From NCBI RefSeq assembly GCF_025642155.1, contig NZ_CP106798.1:1984001-2048000 (forward strand): a stretch of DNA of 64,000 bases. Direction: 5' to 3'. Below the pieces are notes generated by a model, which worked only from the letters and a program-made list of their open reading frames with translations, had not been told where the DNA came from and ran no database searches. The DNA comes from Streptomyces sp. HUAS 15-9 (lineage in GTDB: Bacteria; Actinomycetota; Actinomycetes; Streptomycetales; Streptomycetaceae). Of the stretch, positions 51,734 through 60,111 are shown one piece after another. A program made the position numbers and the translations under genes. How positions within the stretch are numbered: position 1 is the first letter of the stretch; every line of letters begins with the position of its first letter.

Positions 51734-52378
51734 TCACCCCTTCCGTCCGGGCCGCGCGACATGCAGGGTCAGCGCGGGCGGCCGGGTCAGGCCGAGGCCC
51801 CTGATCGCATCCTTGAGGGTGCCGTCCAGGTCGGCGCGTACGTCGTCGAGGTCGCGGAAGTGCGAGACCGCGCGGACGTCGGCCTTCCGCCGCCGCAGCC
51901 GCACCCGCACCGCCCGGACACCCGCGATCTCCATGGCGCGGTCGCGCAGCACCATGGCCGCGGCGTCGCGCCGCAGTGCGGCCCGGACGTCGGGGTGCGG
52001 GCGCCGCATCGGCAGCAGGGCACGCAGACCGGGCGTGACGGCGAGCACGATCAGCCACAGGCCGAGGGCCGCGGCGACTCCGGCGCCGACCAGCACCCAG
52101 ATGTCGTCGAGGGGCCGCGTGGAGAGCTGGCCGGCCAGCTCGCGGCGCCAGCGCATCGCGGGCCGGTGGGCTCGTACGGCGGCAATGTCGTAGAGGAAGG
52201 CGGCCGCGACGACCAGGAGCAGCAGCGCGACGATGCCCGCGGGGACGCGGCGCACCGACCAGAAGCGGTCGCTGCGGCCGTCGGTTCCTTCCTCCGCCGC
52301 CGGTGGGGGCGGCTCGGGCGCCTTCTCGATGACGGTCAGCGGCTGTGTGGTGGTCTCGGATCCCCGGGGCTCGCTCAT
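51734..52378 (-). CDS. DUF6286-type membrane protein
   Basis: This 214-residue protein has a Pro/Glu-rich N-terminal cytoplasmic segment, two helices (about residues 47-66 and 94-113) and a basic C-terminal domain rich in Arg/Val. It resembles the DUF6286 family that accompanies Asp23/AmaP in Streptomyces. ATG 52378 overlaps the preceding stop by ATGA. The function is unknown; an accessory anchor is inferred from context. Confidence 0.8.
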   Translation of the reverse strand: MSEPRGSETTTQPLTVIEKAPEPPPPAAEEGTDGRSDRFWSVRRVPAGIVALLLLVVAAAFLYDIAAVRAHRPAMRWRRELAGQLSTRPLDDIWVLVGAGVAAALGLWLIVLAVTPGLRALLPMRRPHPDVRAALRRDAAAMVLRDRAMEIAGVRAVRVRLRRRKADVRAVSHFRDLDDVRADLDGTLKDAIRGLGLTRPPALTLHVARPGRKG

Positions 52379-52758
52379 CGCGTCCTCCCCTGTGCCGTGC
52401 CCTGTGGGTGCGCCGGGTGCAGCCGCTCCACCTGGACGGCGACCTCCGGCACCTCCATTCCCACCAACGCGCCTACCCGCTCGACGACATGGCGACGCAC
52501 GGCCGCGCACCGGGCGCCGATGTCGCTCGGGTAGTCGAGTTCGAGGTGGACGCGGACGCGGACCGTGTCGTGGTGGACGACGACCGTGGCCTGCGGGGCG
52601 GCGGCTTCCTTCGTCAGCGGTGCGACCGCCTCGCGTGCGGCCTCGGCCGCGATCTTGGCGACGACCCGGTCGGCGATCCGCAGCGCACCGCGTTCCCCCG
52701 GTGCCACCACCGCCGGGAGTCTGCGCGGGTCACCGGCTCCCTCATGCACGGAGGTCAC
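52375..52758 (-). CDS. Asp23/Gls24-like protein, second copy
   Basis: This 127-residue protein has a helix RIADRVVAKIAAEAAREAV similar to the IADGVVEKIAGMAARDV start of the adjacent Asp23 protein, followed by VVVHHDTVRVRVHLELDYP and a helix RHVVERVGALVGMEVPEVAVQVERL, the alternating Asp23 layout. The GTG start at 52758 overlaps the preceding stop (GTGA). It lacks the acidic C-terminal tail of the first copy. It probably belongs to the same envelope-stress assembly. Confidence 0.8.
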   Translation of the reverse strand: MTSVHEGAGDPRRLPAVVAPGERGALRIADRVVAKIAAEAAREAVAPLTKEAAAPQATVVVHHDTVRVRVHLELDYPSDIGARCAAVRRHVVERVGALVGMEVPEVAVQVERLHPAHPQGTAQGRTR

Positions 52759-52949
52759 CGCCGCCGGTCGCGCCGGTCGTCACGGGTGCGGAAGAAGTCG
52801 CCCAGTTCCAGGTCCCCCTCCAGGAACCGGCCGACGACGAACCCGACGGCGCCCAGCGCCGCCACCAGCAGGAAGGCACCGAACCCGCCGAAATATCCGG
52901 CGAAGCCGAGCGCCATCCCGGCGATCATGCCGACCACGGCCATGCTCAT
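52755..52949 (-). CDS. Small two-helix membrane protein (DUF2273-like)
   Basis: This 64-residue protein has two Gly-rich hydrophobic helices (about residues 3-20 and 22-42) and a highly charged end FFRTRDDRRDRRR. It occupies the position of DUF2273-type small membrane proteins found in Asp23 operons. ATG 52949 has GAGGAG upstream. Its stop overlaps the next GTG start. Confidence 0.78.
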   Translation of the reverse strand: MSMAVVGMIAGMALGFAGYFGGFGAFLLVAALGAVGFVVGRFLEGDLELGDFFRTRDDRRDRRR

Positions 52950-52996
52950 GCTGCGCTCCTCAGCTCCTCAGCCGTGCGTTGTCAGGTCGCCGGGCG

Positions 52997-53476
52997 TCAC
53001 TGGATCCGGGGCTCCGGCTCCTCTTCTTCTTCCTCGGGCAGCTTGACATCACTCACCGCGATGTTGACCTCGACGACCTCGAGTCCGGTCATCCGTTCCA
53101 CCGCGGCGACCACGTTCTCGCGTACGTCCCGTGCGACATCGCCGATCGACACGCCGTAGTCCACGACGATCTCCAGGTCGAGTGCGGTCTGCACCTCGCC
53201 GACCTCGGCCTTCACCCCTCGGGTCACCGACTTCGAGCCGCCCGGCACCCGGTCCCGTACGGCCCCGAAGGTCCGCGAGAGTCCACTGCCCATGGCATGC
53301 ACGCCGAGCACGTCCCGCGCGGCCATCCCGGCGATCTTCTCCACGACACCGTCGGCGATGGTCGTGCGCCCCCGGCCCGCCGGATCGCCGCCACCGCGTC
53401 GGGTGGGCTTGCGCGTGGTCACCGGCTGGTCGCCCTCGGGGGTCGTCGTCCGGTTCTGCTCCGTCATGTCGGTCAT
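52997..53476 (-). CDS. Asp23/Gls24 family envelope stress protein
   Basis: This 159-residue Asp23/Gls24 family protein has GRTTIADGVVEKIAGMAARDVLGVHAMG (residues about 36-63), VTRGVKAEVGEVQTALDLEIVVDYG and SIGDVARDVRENVVAAVERMTGLEVVEVNIAV, with an acidic tail. Asp23 proteins accumulate on the membrane during alkaline or envelope stress. It is the first gene of the leftward amaP operon. ATG 53476 follows AAAGGGA. A divergent gene at 53566 shares the motif pattern. Confidence 0.92.
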   Translation of the reverse strand: MTDMTEQNRTTTPEGDQPVTTRKPTRRGGGDPAGRGRTTIADGVVEKIAGMAARDVLGVHAMGSGLSRTFGAVRDRVPGGSKSVTRGVKAEVGEVQTALDLEIVVDYGVSIGDVARDVRENVVAAVERMTGLEVVEVNIAVSDVKLPEEEEEEPEPRIQ

Positions 53477-53565
53477 GGCCGTACGTCCCTTTCGGTCGTC
53501 GTCCCCTCCGACCACGGTAAGCGCGGTTGCTCGGTCGTGCGCCGGGGATGCGGCAGGCTGGAGCA

Positions 53566-54285
53566 ATGACGGCGGATGGATGGACACAGGCCGTACGGCA
53601 TCAACTCGGGCTCGGCAGGCTGCTTCCGCTCGGCGGCCCGCGCGACGGCGTGTGGATCGCGGAGGCGGCGGCCCGCGCGGTGCTGCTGCGCGCGGCGGCA
53701 AAGGTGCCGGGCGTCGTGCCGGGCGCGCTGCGGATCACGCTCGCCGATCCGGGAGACGCGCCCGAGGCCGCCGTACCGGCGCCGCCGGCGGCGTTTGCCC
53801 CGGGACCGCTCCGGGTGACGGCGGACTTCGCGGCGACGGCGGCCGAACCCCTGCCGGCGACGGCGTCCCGGCTGCGGCTGGCGCTGGCGAGCACGGCGGC
53901 GGACGGTCTCGGCCTCGCGCTCGCGGAGGTGGACCTACGGGTGACGGACCTGCTGGAGGAACAGGCGGAGCCCTCTGAGGTGAGCCCGCCGCAGCCTGCG
54001 CGGGCCCGCCAGGCGACGGATCCGGACGAGGTCCGCGCGGCGGCGGCAGCGCTCTCCGTCCCGGGCGTGACCCATCTGACCGGCTCCCTGGGCGGGCTCG
54101 GCCGGGCGGTGCACATCGAGGAACGGCAGGAGGACGCCACGCTGCCGCACCGCCACGTCCGGGTGGAGGTGGCGGTGGACGGACAGCGCCGGGTTCTGGA
54201 CGTGGCCCGGCAGGTGCGCGCGGCGGTGCGGGAGTCGCTGGACGATCACCCGACGGTGGCGGTGCTGGTCACCACGGTGAGCTGA
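53566..54285 (+). CDS. Asp23-like-domain protein of unknown function
   Basis: This 239-residue protein is transcribed divergently from the Asp23 operon. Its N-terminal half contains VWIAEAAARAVLLRAAAKVPGVVPG, and the C-terminal half contains VPGVTHLTGSLGG, RHVRVEVAVDGQRRVLDVARQVRAAVRESLDDHPTVAVLVTTV. These resemble the two halves of the Asp23 layout (IAxxVxxKIAxxAxxVxGV, then VxVxVDYGxxIxDVAxxVRxxV), by eye only. Automatic pipelines sometimes name such proteins after a baculovirus P10 family, which I doubt. Confidence 0.7.
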   Translation: MTADGWTQAVRHQLGLGRLLPLGGPRDGVWIAEAAARAVLLRAAAKVPGVVPGALRITLADPGDAPEAAVPAPPAAFAPGPLRVTADFAATAAEPLPATASRLRLALASTAADGLGLALAEVDLRVTDLLEEQAEPSEVSPPQPARARQATDPDEVRAAAAALSVPGVTHLTGSLGGLGRAVHIEERQEDATLPHRHVRVEVAVDGQRRVLDVARQVRAAVRESLDDHPTVAVLVTTVS

Positions 54286-54304
54286 GCGCGCGACCGTGTC
54301 GGGC

Positions 54305-55108
54305 TCATTCGCCCACGCCGGCCAGGTCCCGCAGTCGGCGGGCCTGGGCCTGCCGCTCGGCGGCACGCTGCTCCTCGTACGAACGGCCGCTCGCGCCGCG
54401 CAGCAGGGCCTTGGTCTCCACGACCGCGTCCCGGGGCGCGGCGAGCAGCGCGGACGCCAGGTCCCGCACCGCGCCGTCGAGTTCGCCGGCGGGCACGGCG
54501 AGGTTGGCCAGGCCCGAACCGACGGCCTCCTCGGCATGGACGAACCGCCCGGTCGCGCAGATCTCCAGCGCGCGGGCGTATCCGACCAGCTCGACCAGCG
54601 GGTGCGTACCCGTCAGGTCGGGCACGATCCCAAGGCTCGTCTCGCGCATGGCGAACTGCACGTCGTCGGCGACAACGCGCAGGTCACAGGCGAGGGCCAG
54701 CTGGAAGCCGGCACCGATGGCATGCCCCTGGACGGCGGCGATGGACACGATGTCGTTCCGCCTCCACCAGGTGAAACCCTCCTGGTACTCGGCGATGGTC
54801 GCGTCCAGCGCGGCGTCGTCGCGGCGCGCGATGTCGGTGAACGTCGGCTCGCCCGGGATCCCCTCCGGCGTGAACATCTGACGGTCCAGGCCGGCGGAGA
54901 AGGACTTGCCCTCACCACGCAGCACGACGACCCGGACGGAGCCCGGCAGCAACCGCCCGGCCTCGGCCAACGCCCGCCACAGAGCTGGGCTTTGGGCGTT
55001 GCGCTTGGCCGGGTTGGTCAGCGTCACCGTGGCGAGCGCGTCGTCGACGGTGAGCCGTACGCCGTCCTTGTCGAGTACAGGAGCGAGGTCCTGGGCGGGC
55101 GAAGCCAT
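54305..55108 (-). CDS. Enoyl-CoA hydratase/isomerase family protein
   Basis: This 267-residue crotonase-fold protein has the oxyanion-hole motifs GEGKSFSAGLD (residues about 63-73) and AAVQGHAIGAGFQLALACDLRVVADD, then MRETSLGIVPDLTGTHPLVELVG. A catalytic Glu in LGIVPD context is replaced or shifted, so the exact activity is uncertain. ATG 55108 has GGAGG upstream. No other beta-oxidation genes adjoin it. Confidence 0.88.
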   Translation of the reverse strand: MASPAQDLAPVLDKDGVRLTVDDALATVTLTNPAKRNAQSPALWRALAEAGRLLPGSVRVVVLRGEGKSFSAGLDRQMFTPEGIPGEPTFTDIARRDDAALDATIAEYQEGFTWWRRNDIVSIAAVQGHAIGAGFQLALACDLRVVADDVQFAMRETSLGIVPDLTGTHPLVELVGYARALEICATGRFVHAEEAVGSGLANLAVPAGELDGAVRDLASALLAAPRDAVVETKALLRGASGRSYEEQRAAERQAQARRLRDLAGVGE

Positions 55109-55254
55109 GGGGCGCCTCCGATGGGTGCGGTCATCCTGCGCACCGTACGACATCTGGTCGTACGACGACACAGCTAAGTGACTGCACAGTAACCACCCGG
55201 CCGATCACCCGACCGACCGGGTGGCCACCATCGAAGCCGATGGGCCGCCCGAGG

Positions 55255-55476
55255 TCAGGACGTTGCGGCCTTCTTGCCCCGGGTCGCTCCGCCACGCCCA
55301 CGCAGCGTGACGCCCGACTCGCTGAGCATCCGGTGTACGAAGCCATACGAGCGGCCGGTCTCCTCGGCCAGCGCCCGGATGCTCGCACCGGAGTCGTACT
55401 TCTTCTTCAGGTCTGCCGCGAGCTTGTCGCGCGCGGCGCCGGTCACCCGGCTGCCCTTCTTCAGAGTCTCGGCCAC
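55255..55476 (-). CDS. gbn: Gbn-like GATC-binding nucleoid-associated protein
   Basis: This 73-residue basic protein has a compact helix-turn-helix core (SIRALAEETGRSYGFVHRMLSESGVTLRGRGG, about residues 32-63) and Lys/Arg-rich ends (LKKGSR, RGKKAATS). Size, composition and approximate position match SCO1839/Gbn, a nucleoid protein reported to bind GATC sequences. That identification is from memory. The GTG start at 55476 has AGGAGG at good distance. It lies upstream of ABC-F on the same strand, separated by a GATC-rich gap. Confidence 0.8.
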   Translation of the reverse strand: MAETLKKGSRVTGAARDKLAADLKKKYDSGASIRALAEETGRSYGFVHRMLSESGVTLRGRGGATRGKKAATS

Positions 55477-55811
55477 CCGTGCCTCCTCATGGGAAGTGCG
55501 CTCTGGTCCCCTCATGATCACCCCTCCGGGGCGTGATGGCCACCCATTCGGCAAGGTCCGTGAGACATGGTTGTGACGACAGGAGTACATCCCCACAAGC
55601 GGAATCTGCAATTCCGAACACTCGTACCCATACCGCCGAACGGGTTCTTTCACGAAGTGCCAGGTCAGAGACGCGACGCGACCGACCCCTTGTCGACAAA
55701 GGGATCGGCAGCGAAATCGATGTAGGACACACCTCGATACGAGGAGATCTCACACAGATGATGGATCACGGCTAGGCCGAATGATCCATAGCCAGTGGAT
55801 CACCGATTCGA
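55477..55811. promoter_or_regulatory. GATC-rich intergenic region between the ABC-F and Gbn-like genes
   Basis: This 335-base gap has no credible gene. Six GATC sites occur from 55703 to 55813 (55703, 55746, 55764, 55783, 55798 and 55810), the last overlapping the ABC-F stop. Two overlapping inverted repeats are built around them: ATGGATCA (55761-55768) / TGATCCAT (55782-55789), and TGATCCA (55782-55788) / TGGATCA (55796-55802). It lies upstream of the Gbn-like gene and could be a binding or autoregulation site. Confidence 0.55.
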
Positions 55812-57410
55812 TCAAGCGAGCGCGACGAGATCCGCGTAGCCCGCGCCCCACAGGTCCTCGACGCCGTCCGGCAGCAGGATGATCCGCTCCGGCTGGAGCG
55901 CCTCGACGGCGCCCTCGTCGTGGGTGACGAGGACGACCGCGCCCTTGTAGGTGCGCAGCGCGCCGAGGATCTCCTCGCGGCTGGCCGGGTCGAGGTTGTT
56001 GGTCGGCTCGTCGAGCAGCAGGACGTTCGCCGACGACACCACGAGCGTGGCCAGGGCGAGACGGGTCTTCTCGCCGCCGGAGAGCACACCGGCGGGCTTG
56101 TCCACGTCGTCGCCGGAGAAGAGGAAGGAGCCCAGCACCTTGCGGACCTCCACGAGGTCCATGTCGGGGGCGGCCGAGCGCATGTTCTCCAGGACCGTGC
56201 GCTCGGGGTCCAGGGTCTCGTGCTCCTGGGCGTAGTAGCCGAGCTTGAGGCCGTGGCCGGGGACGACCTCGCCGGTGTCGGGCTGCTCCACCCCGCCGAG
56301 CAGCCGCAGCAGGGTGGTCTTTCCGGCACCGTTGAGACCGAGGATGACGACCCTCGAGCCCTTGTCGATGGCCAGGTCGACGTCGGTGAAGATCTCCAGC
56401 GAGCCGTACGACTTGGACAGCCCCTCGGCCATCAGCGGGGTCCTGCCGCAGGGCGAGGGCTCGGGGAAGCGGAGCTTGGCGACCTTGTCGGACTGGCGGA
56501 CCGCTTCGAGGCCGGACAGCAGCTTCTCGGCGCGGCGGGCCATGTTCTGCGCGGCGACCGTCTTGGTGGCCTTGGCGCGCATCTTGTCCGCCTGGGAGTT
56601 GAGCGCGGCGGCCTTCTTCTCGGCGTTGGCGCGCTCGCGCTTGCGGCGCTTCTCGTCGGCCTCGCGCTGCTGCTGGTAGAGCTTCCAGCCCATGTTGTAG
56701 ATGTCGATCTGGGCGCGGTTGGCGTCCAGGTAGAACACCTTGTTGACGACCGTCTCGACCAGGTCGACGTCGTGGGAGATCACGATGAAGCCGCCGCGGT
56801 AGGTCTTCAGGTAGTCGCGCAGCCAGATGATCGAGTCCGCGTCGAGGTGGTTCGTCGGCTCGTCGAGCAGCAGCGTGTCCGCGTCGGAGAACAGGATCCG
56901 GGCCAGCTCGATACGGCGGCGCTGACCGCCGGAGAGCGTGTGCAGGGGCTGGCCGAGCACACGGTCGGGCAGGTTGAGCGCGGCGGCGATGGTGGCGGCC
57001 TCGGCCTCGGCGGCGTACCCGCCCTTGGTGAGGAACTCGGTCTCCTGGCGCTCGTACTGCTTGAGGGCCTTCTCGCGGGTGGCGCCCTTGCCGGTGGCGA
57101 TGCGCTCCTCGTTCTCGCGCATCTTGCGGATCAGTATGTCGAGGCCGCGCGCGGACAGGACGCGGTCACGGGCGAGGACGTCGAGGTCGCCGGTGCGGGG
57201 GTCCTGGGGGAGGTAGCCGACCTCGCCGGAGCGGGTGACGGTGCCTCCGGCGGGGATGCCGTCGCCGGCCAGGACCTTGGTCAGGGTCGTCTTGCCTGCG
57301 CCGTTGCGGCCGACGAGACCGATGCGGTCGCCCTTGGCGACACGGAAGGAGGCGTTCTCGATGAGGATGCGGGCACCGGCGCGCAGCTCGATACCGGAGG
57401 CGGAGATCAC
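55812..57410 (-). CDS. ABC-F family ATPase (Uup/EttA-like)
   Basis: This 532-residue cytoplasmic protein has two ABC cassettes and no membrane domain. Cassette one has Walker A GRNGAGKTT and LSGGQRRRIE. The ABC-F interdomain linker is rich in Lys/Arg (EKRRKRERANAEKKAAAL), and cassette two has GLNGAGKTT and LSGGEKTRLALA. ABC-F proteins act on ribosomes, as translation factors or antibiotic-protection factors. The GTG start at 57410 fits family alignments (VISASGIELRAGARILIE) and follows TGGAG. A short upstream frame may provide regulation. Confidence 0.93.
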   Translation of the reverse strand: MISASGIELRAGARILIENASFRVAKGDRIGLVGRNGAGKTTLTKVLAGDGIPAGGTVTRSGEVGYLPQDPRTGDLDVLARDRVLSARGLDILIRKMRENEERIATGKGATREKALKQYERQETEFLTKGGYAAEAEAATIAAALNLPDRVLGQPLHTLSGGQRRRIELARILFSDADTLLLDEPTNHLDADSIIWLRDYLKTYRGGFIVISHDVDLVETVVNKVFYLDANRAQIDIYNMGWKLYQQQREADEKRRKRERANAEKKAAALNSQADKMRAKATKTVAAQNMARRAEKLLSGLEAVRQSDKVAKLRFPEPSPCGRTPLMAEGLSKSYGSLEIFTDVDLAIDKGSRVVILGLNGAGKTTLLRLLGGVEQPDTGEVVPGHGLKLGYYAQEHETLDPERTVLENMRSAAPDMDLVEVRKVLGSFLFSGDDVDKPAGVLSGGEKTRLALATLVVSSANVLLLDEPTNNLDPASREEILGALRTYKGAVVLVTHDEGAVEALQPERIILLPDGVEDLWGAGYADLVALA

Positions 57411-57468
57411 GGACAGACTCCAGGGCGGAGGGGGTTGGCGGGTGGGCGGCTGAGGACGTTCCCGCCGT

Positions 57469-57492
57469 CTAATGCGCGAGGAGAATGGCCAT
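57469..57492 (-). CDS. Possible 7-residue leader peptide upstream of ABC-F
   Basis: The minus strand reads ATG GCC ATT CTC CTC GCG CAT TAG, encoding MAILLAH, 59 bases before the ABC-F start. TAGACT (57499-57504) lies 6 bases upstream of the ATG, so the peptide may be made from a leaderless message. Short upstream frames control some ABC-F resistance genes by ribosome stalling; here it is an inference from position. Confidence 0.3.
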   Translation of the reverse strand: MAILLAH

Positions 57493-57961
57493 GGGCCAAG
57501 TCTAACGGGGCGATGCAAGCGCTTTTTCTGCGCGCAGACGTACGGCTGCGGGTGCCCAGGTACCCCTGCCCGGGCACGCCGAGCACTCCACCCCAGCTCG
57601 CGAAGGTGACCGCCACGCACGGTCCGGTCCCCCGCACACATGGAGCGGAGGCCCGGGCACCGACCCGACCGTGACGAACCGCACGCCGACGGCGAGCGCC
57701 ACGGGGCGAACGGGCCCATCTCGCGGACAACGCGACTGCGCGCGCTCCGAGGCCCACGGGCACGGAGCCGGGCGACCGGGTACGGGTGCGGGTGCGGCCC
57801 CGGCCGTGACGAACCTGCTGTCCGCACCGCAGACACGGACACCGCTCGGGGTGGAGGGCAGGCGGCGGATACGACGTGCCGTAGCCATGCGTGCCCGGCC
57901 CCCGTGGACATCGCGCCGGGCAACAGCTTCTGCCGAGGCCCTGGTTTCCGGGGTCGGGGCG

Positions 57962-57984
57962 TTGTCAGTGGGGGGTGCCAGACT
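57962..57984 (+). promoter_or_regulatory. RecA-NDp/PafBC-like promoter upstream of the VOC gene
   Basis: TTGTCAGTG (57962-57970), eight bases, then CAGACT (57979-57984) matches TTGTCRGTG-N8-TAnnnT except for the first base of the -10 box. It is 53 bases from the VOC start and is the best upstream match to this DNA-damage promoter type in the window. The rest of the 627-base gap between the ABC-F start and the VOC start (57411-58037) holds the leader-peptide candidate at 57469-57492 and no other gene I can support. Confidence 0.6.
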
Positions 57985-58037
57985 GGGCAGCAGGCTCACG
58001 ACACCGGTGCAGGACCGACACACAAGGAGTGATCGGC

Positions 58038-58451
58038 ATGGCGGGTACGGGCGGTGGGCGGCCGAGTATCTTTCCGACTCTGCTGTACGCGGACGCGAAA
58101 GCCGCGATCAGACAACTCACGGAGGCCTTCGGGTTCACCGAGCTCTCGGTGTACGAGGGCGAGGACGGCTCGGTGCTGCACGCCGAGCTGGTGCAGGGCA
58201 ACGGTGCCGTGATGATCGGCTCCAAGGGCCGCGGCGGCGTCTTCGACACGGCGATGAAGGACGCGGGCCCCGCGGGTGTGTACGTCGTCGTGGACGACGT
58301 GGACGCACACCACCAGCGTGCCGTGGACCACGGCGCGGACATCCTGATGCCCCCGACGGACCAGGACTACGGCTCGCGGGACTACATGGCCCGGGACGCC
58401 GAGGGCAACATCTGGAGCTTCGGCACGTACGCCCCCGAGATAGCGGCCTGA
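58038..58451 (+). CDS. VOC-family (glyoxalase/bleomycin-resistance fold) protein
   Basis: This 137-residue VOC-superfamily protein has PTLLYADAKAAIRQLTEAFGFTEL (first module), the central VYVVVDDVDAHHQRAVDHGADIL, and the C-terminal GSRDYMARDAEGNIWSFGTY. The fold covers metalloenzymes and drug-binding proteins such as bleomycin-resistance proteins; its activity is unknown. ATG 58038 has AAGGAG at ideal spacing. The DNA-damage-type promoter upstream makes a protective role attractive but unproven. Confidence 0.88.
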   Translation: MAGTGGGRPSIFPTLLYADAKAAIRQLTEAFGFTELSVYEGEDGSVLHAELVQGNGAVMIGSKGRGGVFDTAMKDAGPAGVYVVVDDVDAHHQRAVDHGADILMPPTDQDYGSRDYMARDAEGNIWSFGTYAPEIAA

Positions 58452-58473
58452 GCGGCCCCTCTCCCCCGCCCGG

Positions 58474-59922
58474 CTATCCCCCGGTGTGCACCTGGAAGGC
58501 CGCCCGGCGCACGGCCTTGGCCAGGGCCGGGTCGGGGTGGGCCGCGGCGAGGGCGACCAGGACCTGCACGGTGCGGGGGTGACCGACGGCGCGCACCTCG
58601 TCCAGCAGCTTCGGGACGGTGGGCTGCACCGCGGACTCCAGGTGCCGGACGAGCAGTGGCGCCTCGCCGTGGTCGGCGACGGCTGCGGCGGTGTCCACCC
58701 ACAGCCAGGTGGCCTCTTTCCGGGTGAGGACCTCGTGGGCGTCCTCCGGGTCGGCACCGTCGTGCTCGGCGAGCCACAGCAGGGCGTACGGCCGCAGGGT
58801 CGGATCGTCGGCCACGGCGCGGACGTCGGGCTCGGCGGGGGCGCCGACGACACGCAGCGCCTCGAAGGCGAGGCCGCGCAGCAGGGCGTCCTCGCCGCGG
58901 GCGGCGCCGATGAGTTCGGTGACGGCGCTACCGACGGTGCGGGCGGCGAGCCAGGCGCGGTACTCGGCGCGGGCCGCGTTGGGGCGGAGCCGGGCGCAGC
59001 CGCGCAGCATCGCCTCGGCGGCCTGCTCGATGTTCCCGGCGGGGCTCTGCGCGGCCACGCAGATCTGCTCCAGCTTGACCCAGACCGCCCAGCTGCCCAG
59101 CGGGGTGAGCGTGGCCTGGCCGTCGCCGCAGGTGAGGGCGCCGACGGAGGCGAGGGCGTGCAGGGACCAGTCGAGCAGGGGGGCGAGCGGGGTGTCCCCG
59201 ACGGGTGCGGGTTCCGCCGGGTCGGCGCCGGCGGAAAGCACGGCGGCTGAGGGCGCGGCAGCGGTAGGGCTCGCGGGCCCTGGCTCGTAGGGGACTTCGC
59301 AGCGCTCGGTGCGCAGTTCGGTGACCCGCTGCTGAAGCAGGTCGAGAAGCTGCTCGACCGGGACGGGACCGGCGGACAGCTGGAGGAAGGAGAGCACCTG
59401 GGGCATGGCCGAGACGACCTCGGCGACCGCGGCGGGCTCGTGGTCCGGGGGTTCCGGGTGGGCGAGCGACCAGGCGTCGAAGAGGGCGACCCAGCCGCGC
59501 AGTACGGCGCTGTCGTCCCGGTCCCAGGCGCGCAGACGCCAGCCGGGGCGCGCGCTGTCGCCGTGCACCTCGACGAGGCCGGCGAGGCGGGCGATGTCCC
59601 AGTCGGCGCGGACCTGAGCGGAGGTCAGGCCCAGGTCGGCGGCCGCCCGTTCGGCGGTCGCGGCGGAGAGAGTGGCCTTGCCGTCGTCGGTCCCGCCTGC
59701 GCGGCCGGGGCCGAGGGCGGCGTCGGCCCAGTGGGCGACGCGGGCCGCGGCGGCCAGCCCGGAGCGCGCCATTCTGGCCAGTTCCACGAGGGCCGGTGTG
59801 CCCTCCGGAGGGCGCGGTGCGGGGCGGCGCGAGGGCCGCTGGTTGATCGCTCGGGGGGCGGCGGCCAGGGGTCGCGGTCGGACAAGTCGAAGCCTGGAGT
59901 CGCGCGGGATACGGGACGTCAC
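58474..59922 (-). CDS. Conserved Streptomyces protein of unknown function
   Basis: This is a large cytoplasmic protein, 482 residues from GTG 59922. It has an Arg/Pro-rich N-terminus (about 1-45) and an Ala/Leu-rich helical body. The body contains GLTSAQVRADWDIARLAGLVEVHGD and ALEALRVVG-like repeat segments in its C-terminal third, resembling HEAT-type helices by eye. I do not recognise a named family. It is convergent with the VOC gene. Confidence 0.65.
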   Translation of the reverse strand: MTSRIPRDSRLRLVRPRPLAAAPRAINQRPSRRPAPRPPEGTPALVELARMARSGLAAAARVAHWADAALGPGRAGGTDDGKATLSAATAERAAADLGLTSAQVRADWDIARLAGLVEVHGDSARPGWRLRAWDRDDSAVLRGWVALFDAWSLAHPEPPDHEPAAVAEVVSAMPQVLSFLQLSAGPVPVEQLLDLLQQRVTELRTERCEVPYEPGPASPTAAAPSAAVLSAGADPAEPAPVGDTPLAPLLDWSLHALASVGALTCGDGQATLTPLGSWAVWVKLEQICVAAQSPAGNIEQAAEAMLRGCARLRPNAARAEYRAWLAARTVGSAVTELIGAARGEDALLRGLAFEALRVVGAPAEPDVRAVADDPTLRPYALLWLAEHDGADPEDAHEVLTRKEATWLWVDTAAAVADHGEAPLLVRHLESAVQPTVPKLLDEVRAVGHPRTVQVLVALAAAHPDPALAKAVRRAAFQVHTGG

Positions 59923-60111
59923 GGGTGCAGTCTTCCGGTTGACGGTCCGAAAACCCAAACGGAATGTCACGGCGGGCGACGGGGCTGGCCAACGCACGCG
60001 CTCGTGTGGGGCCAGGGAGGTGGGTTCAGGCCAGTGGTACGGCCTTAAACGGAACGGCCGGAACCGGGCTTGCGGCCCGGGTGCCCGGCAGGCGGGAGAG
60101 CGCGGGAATCC

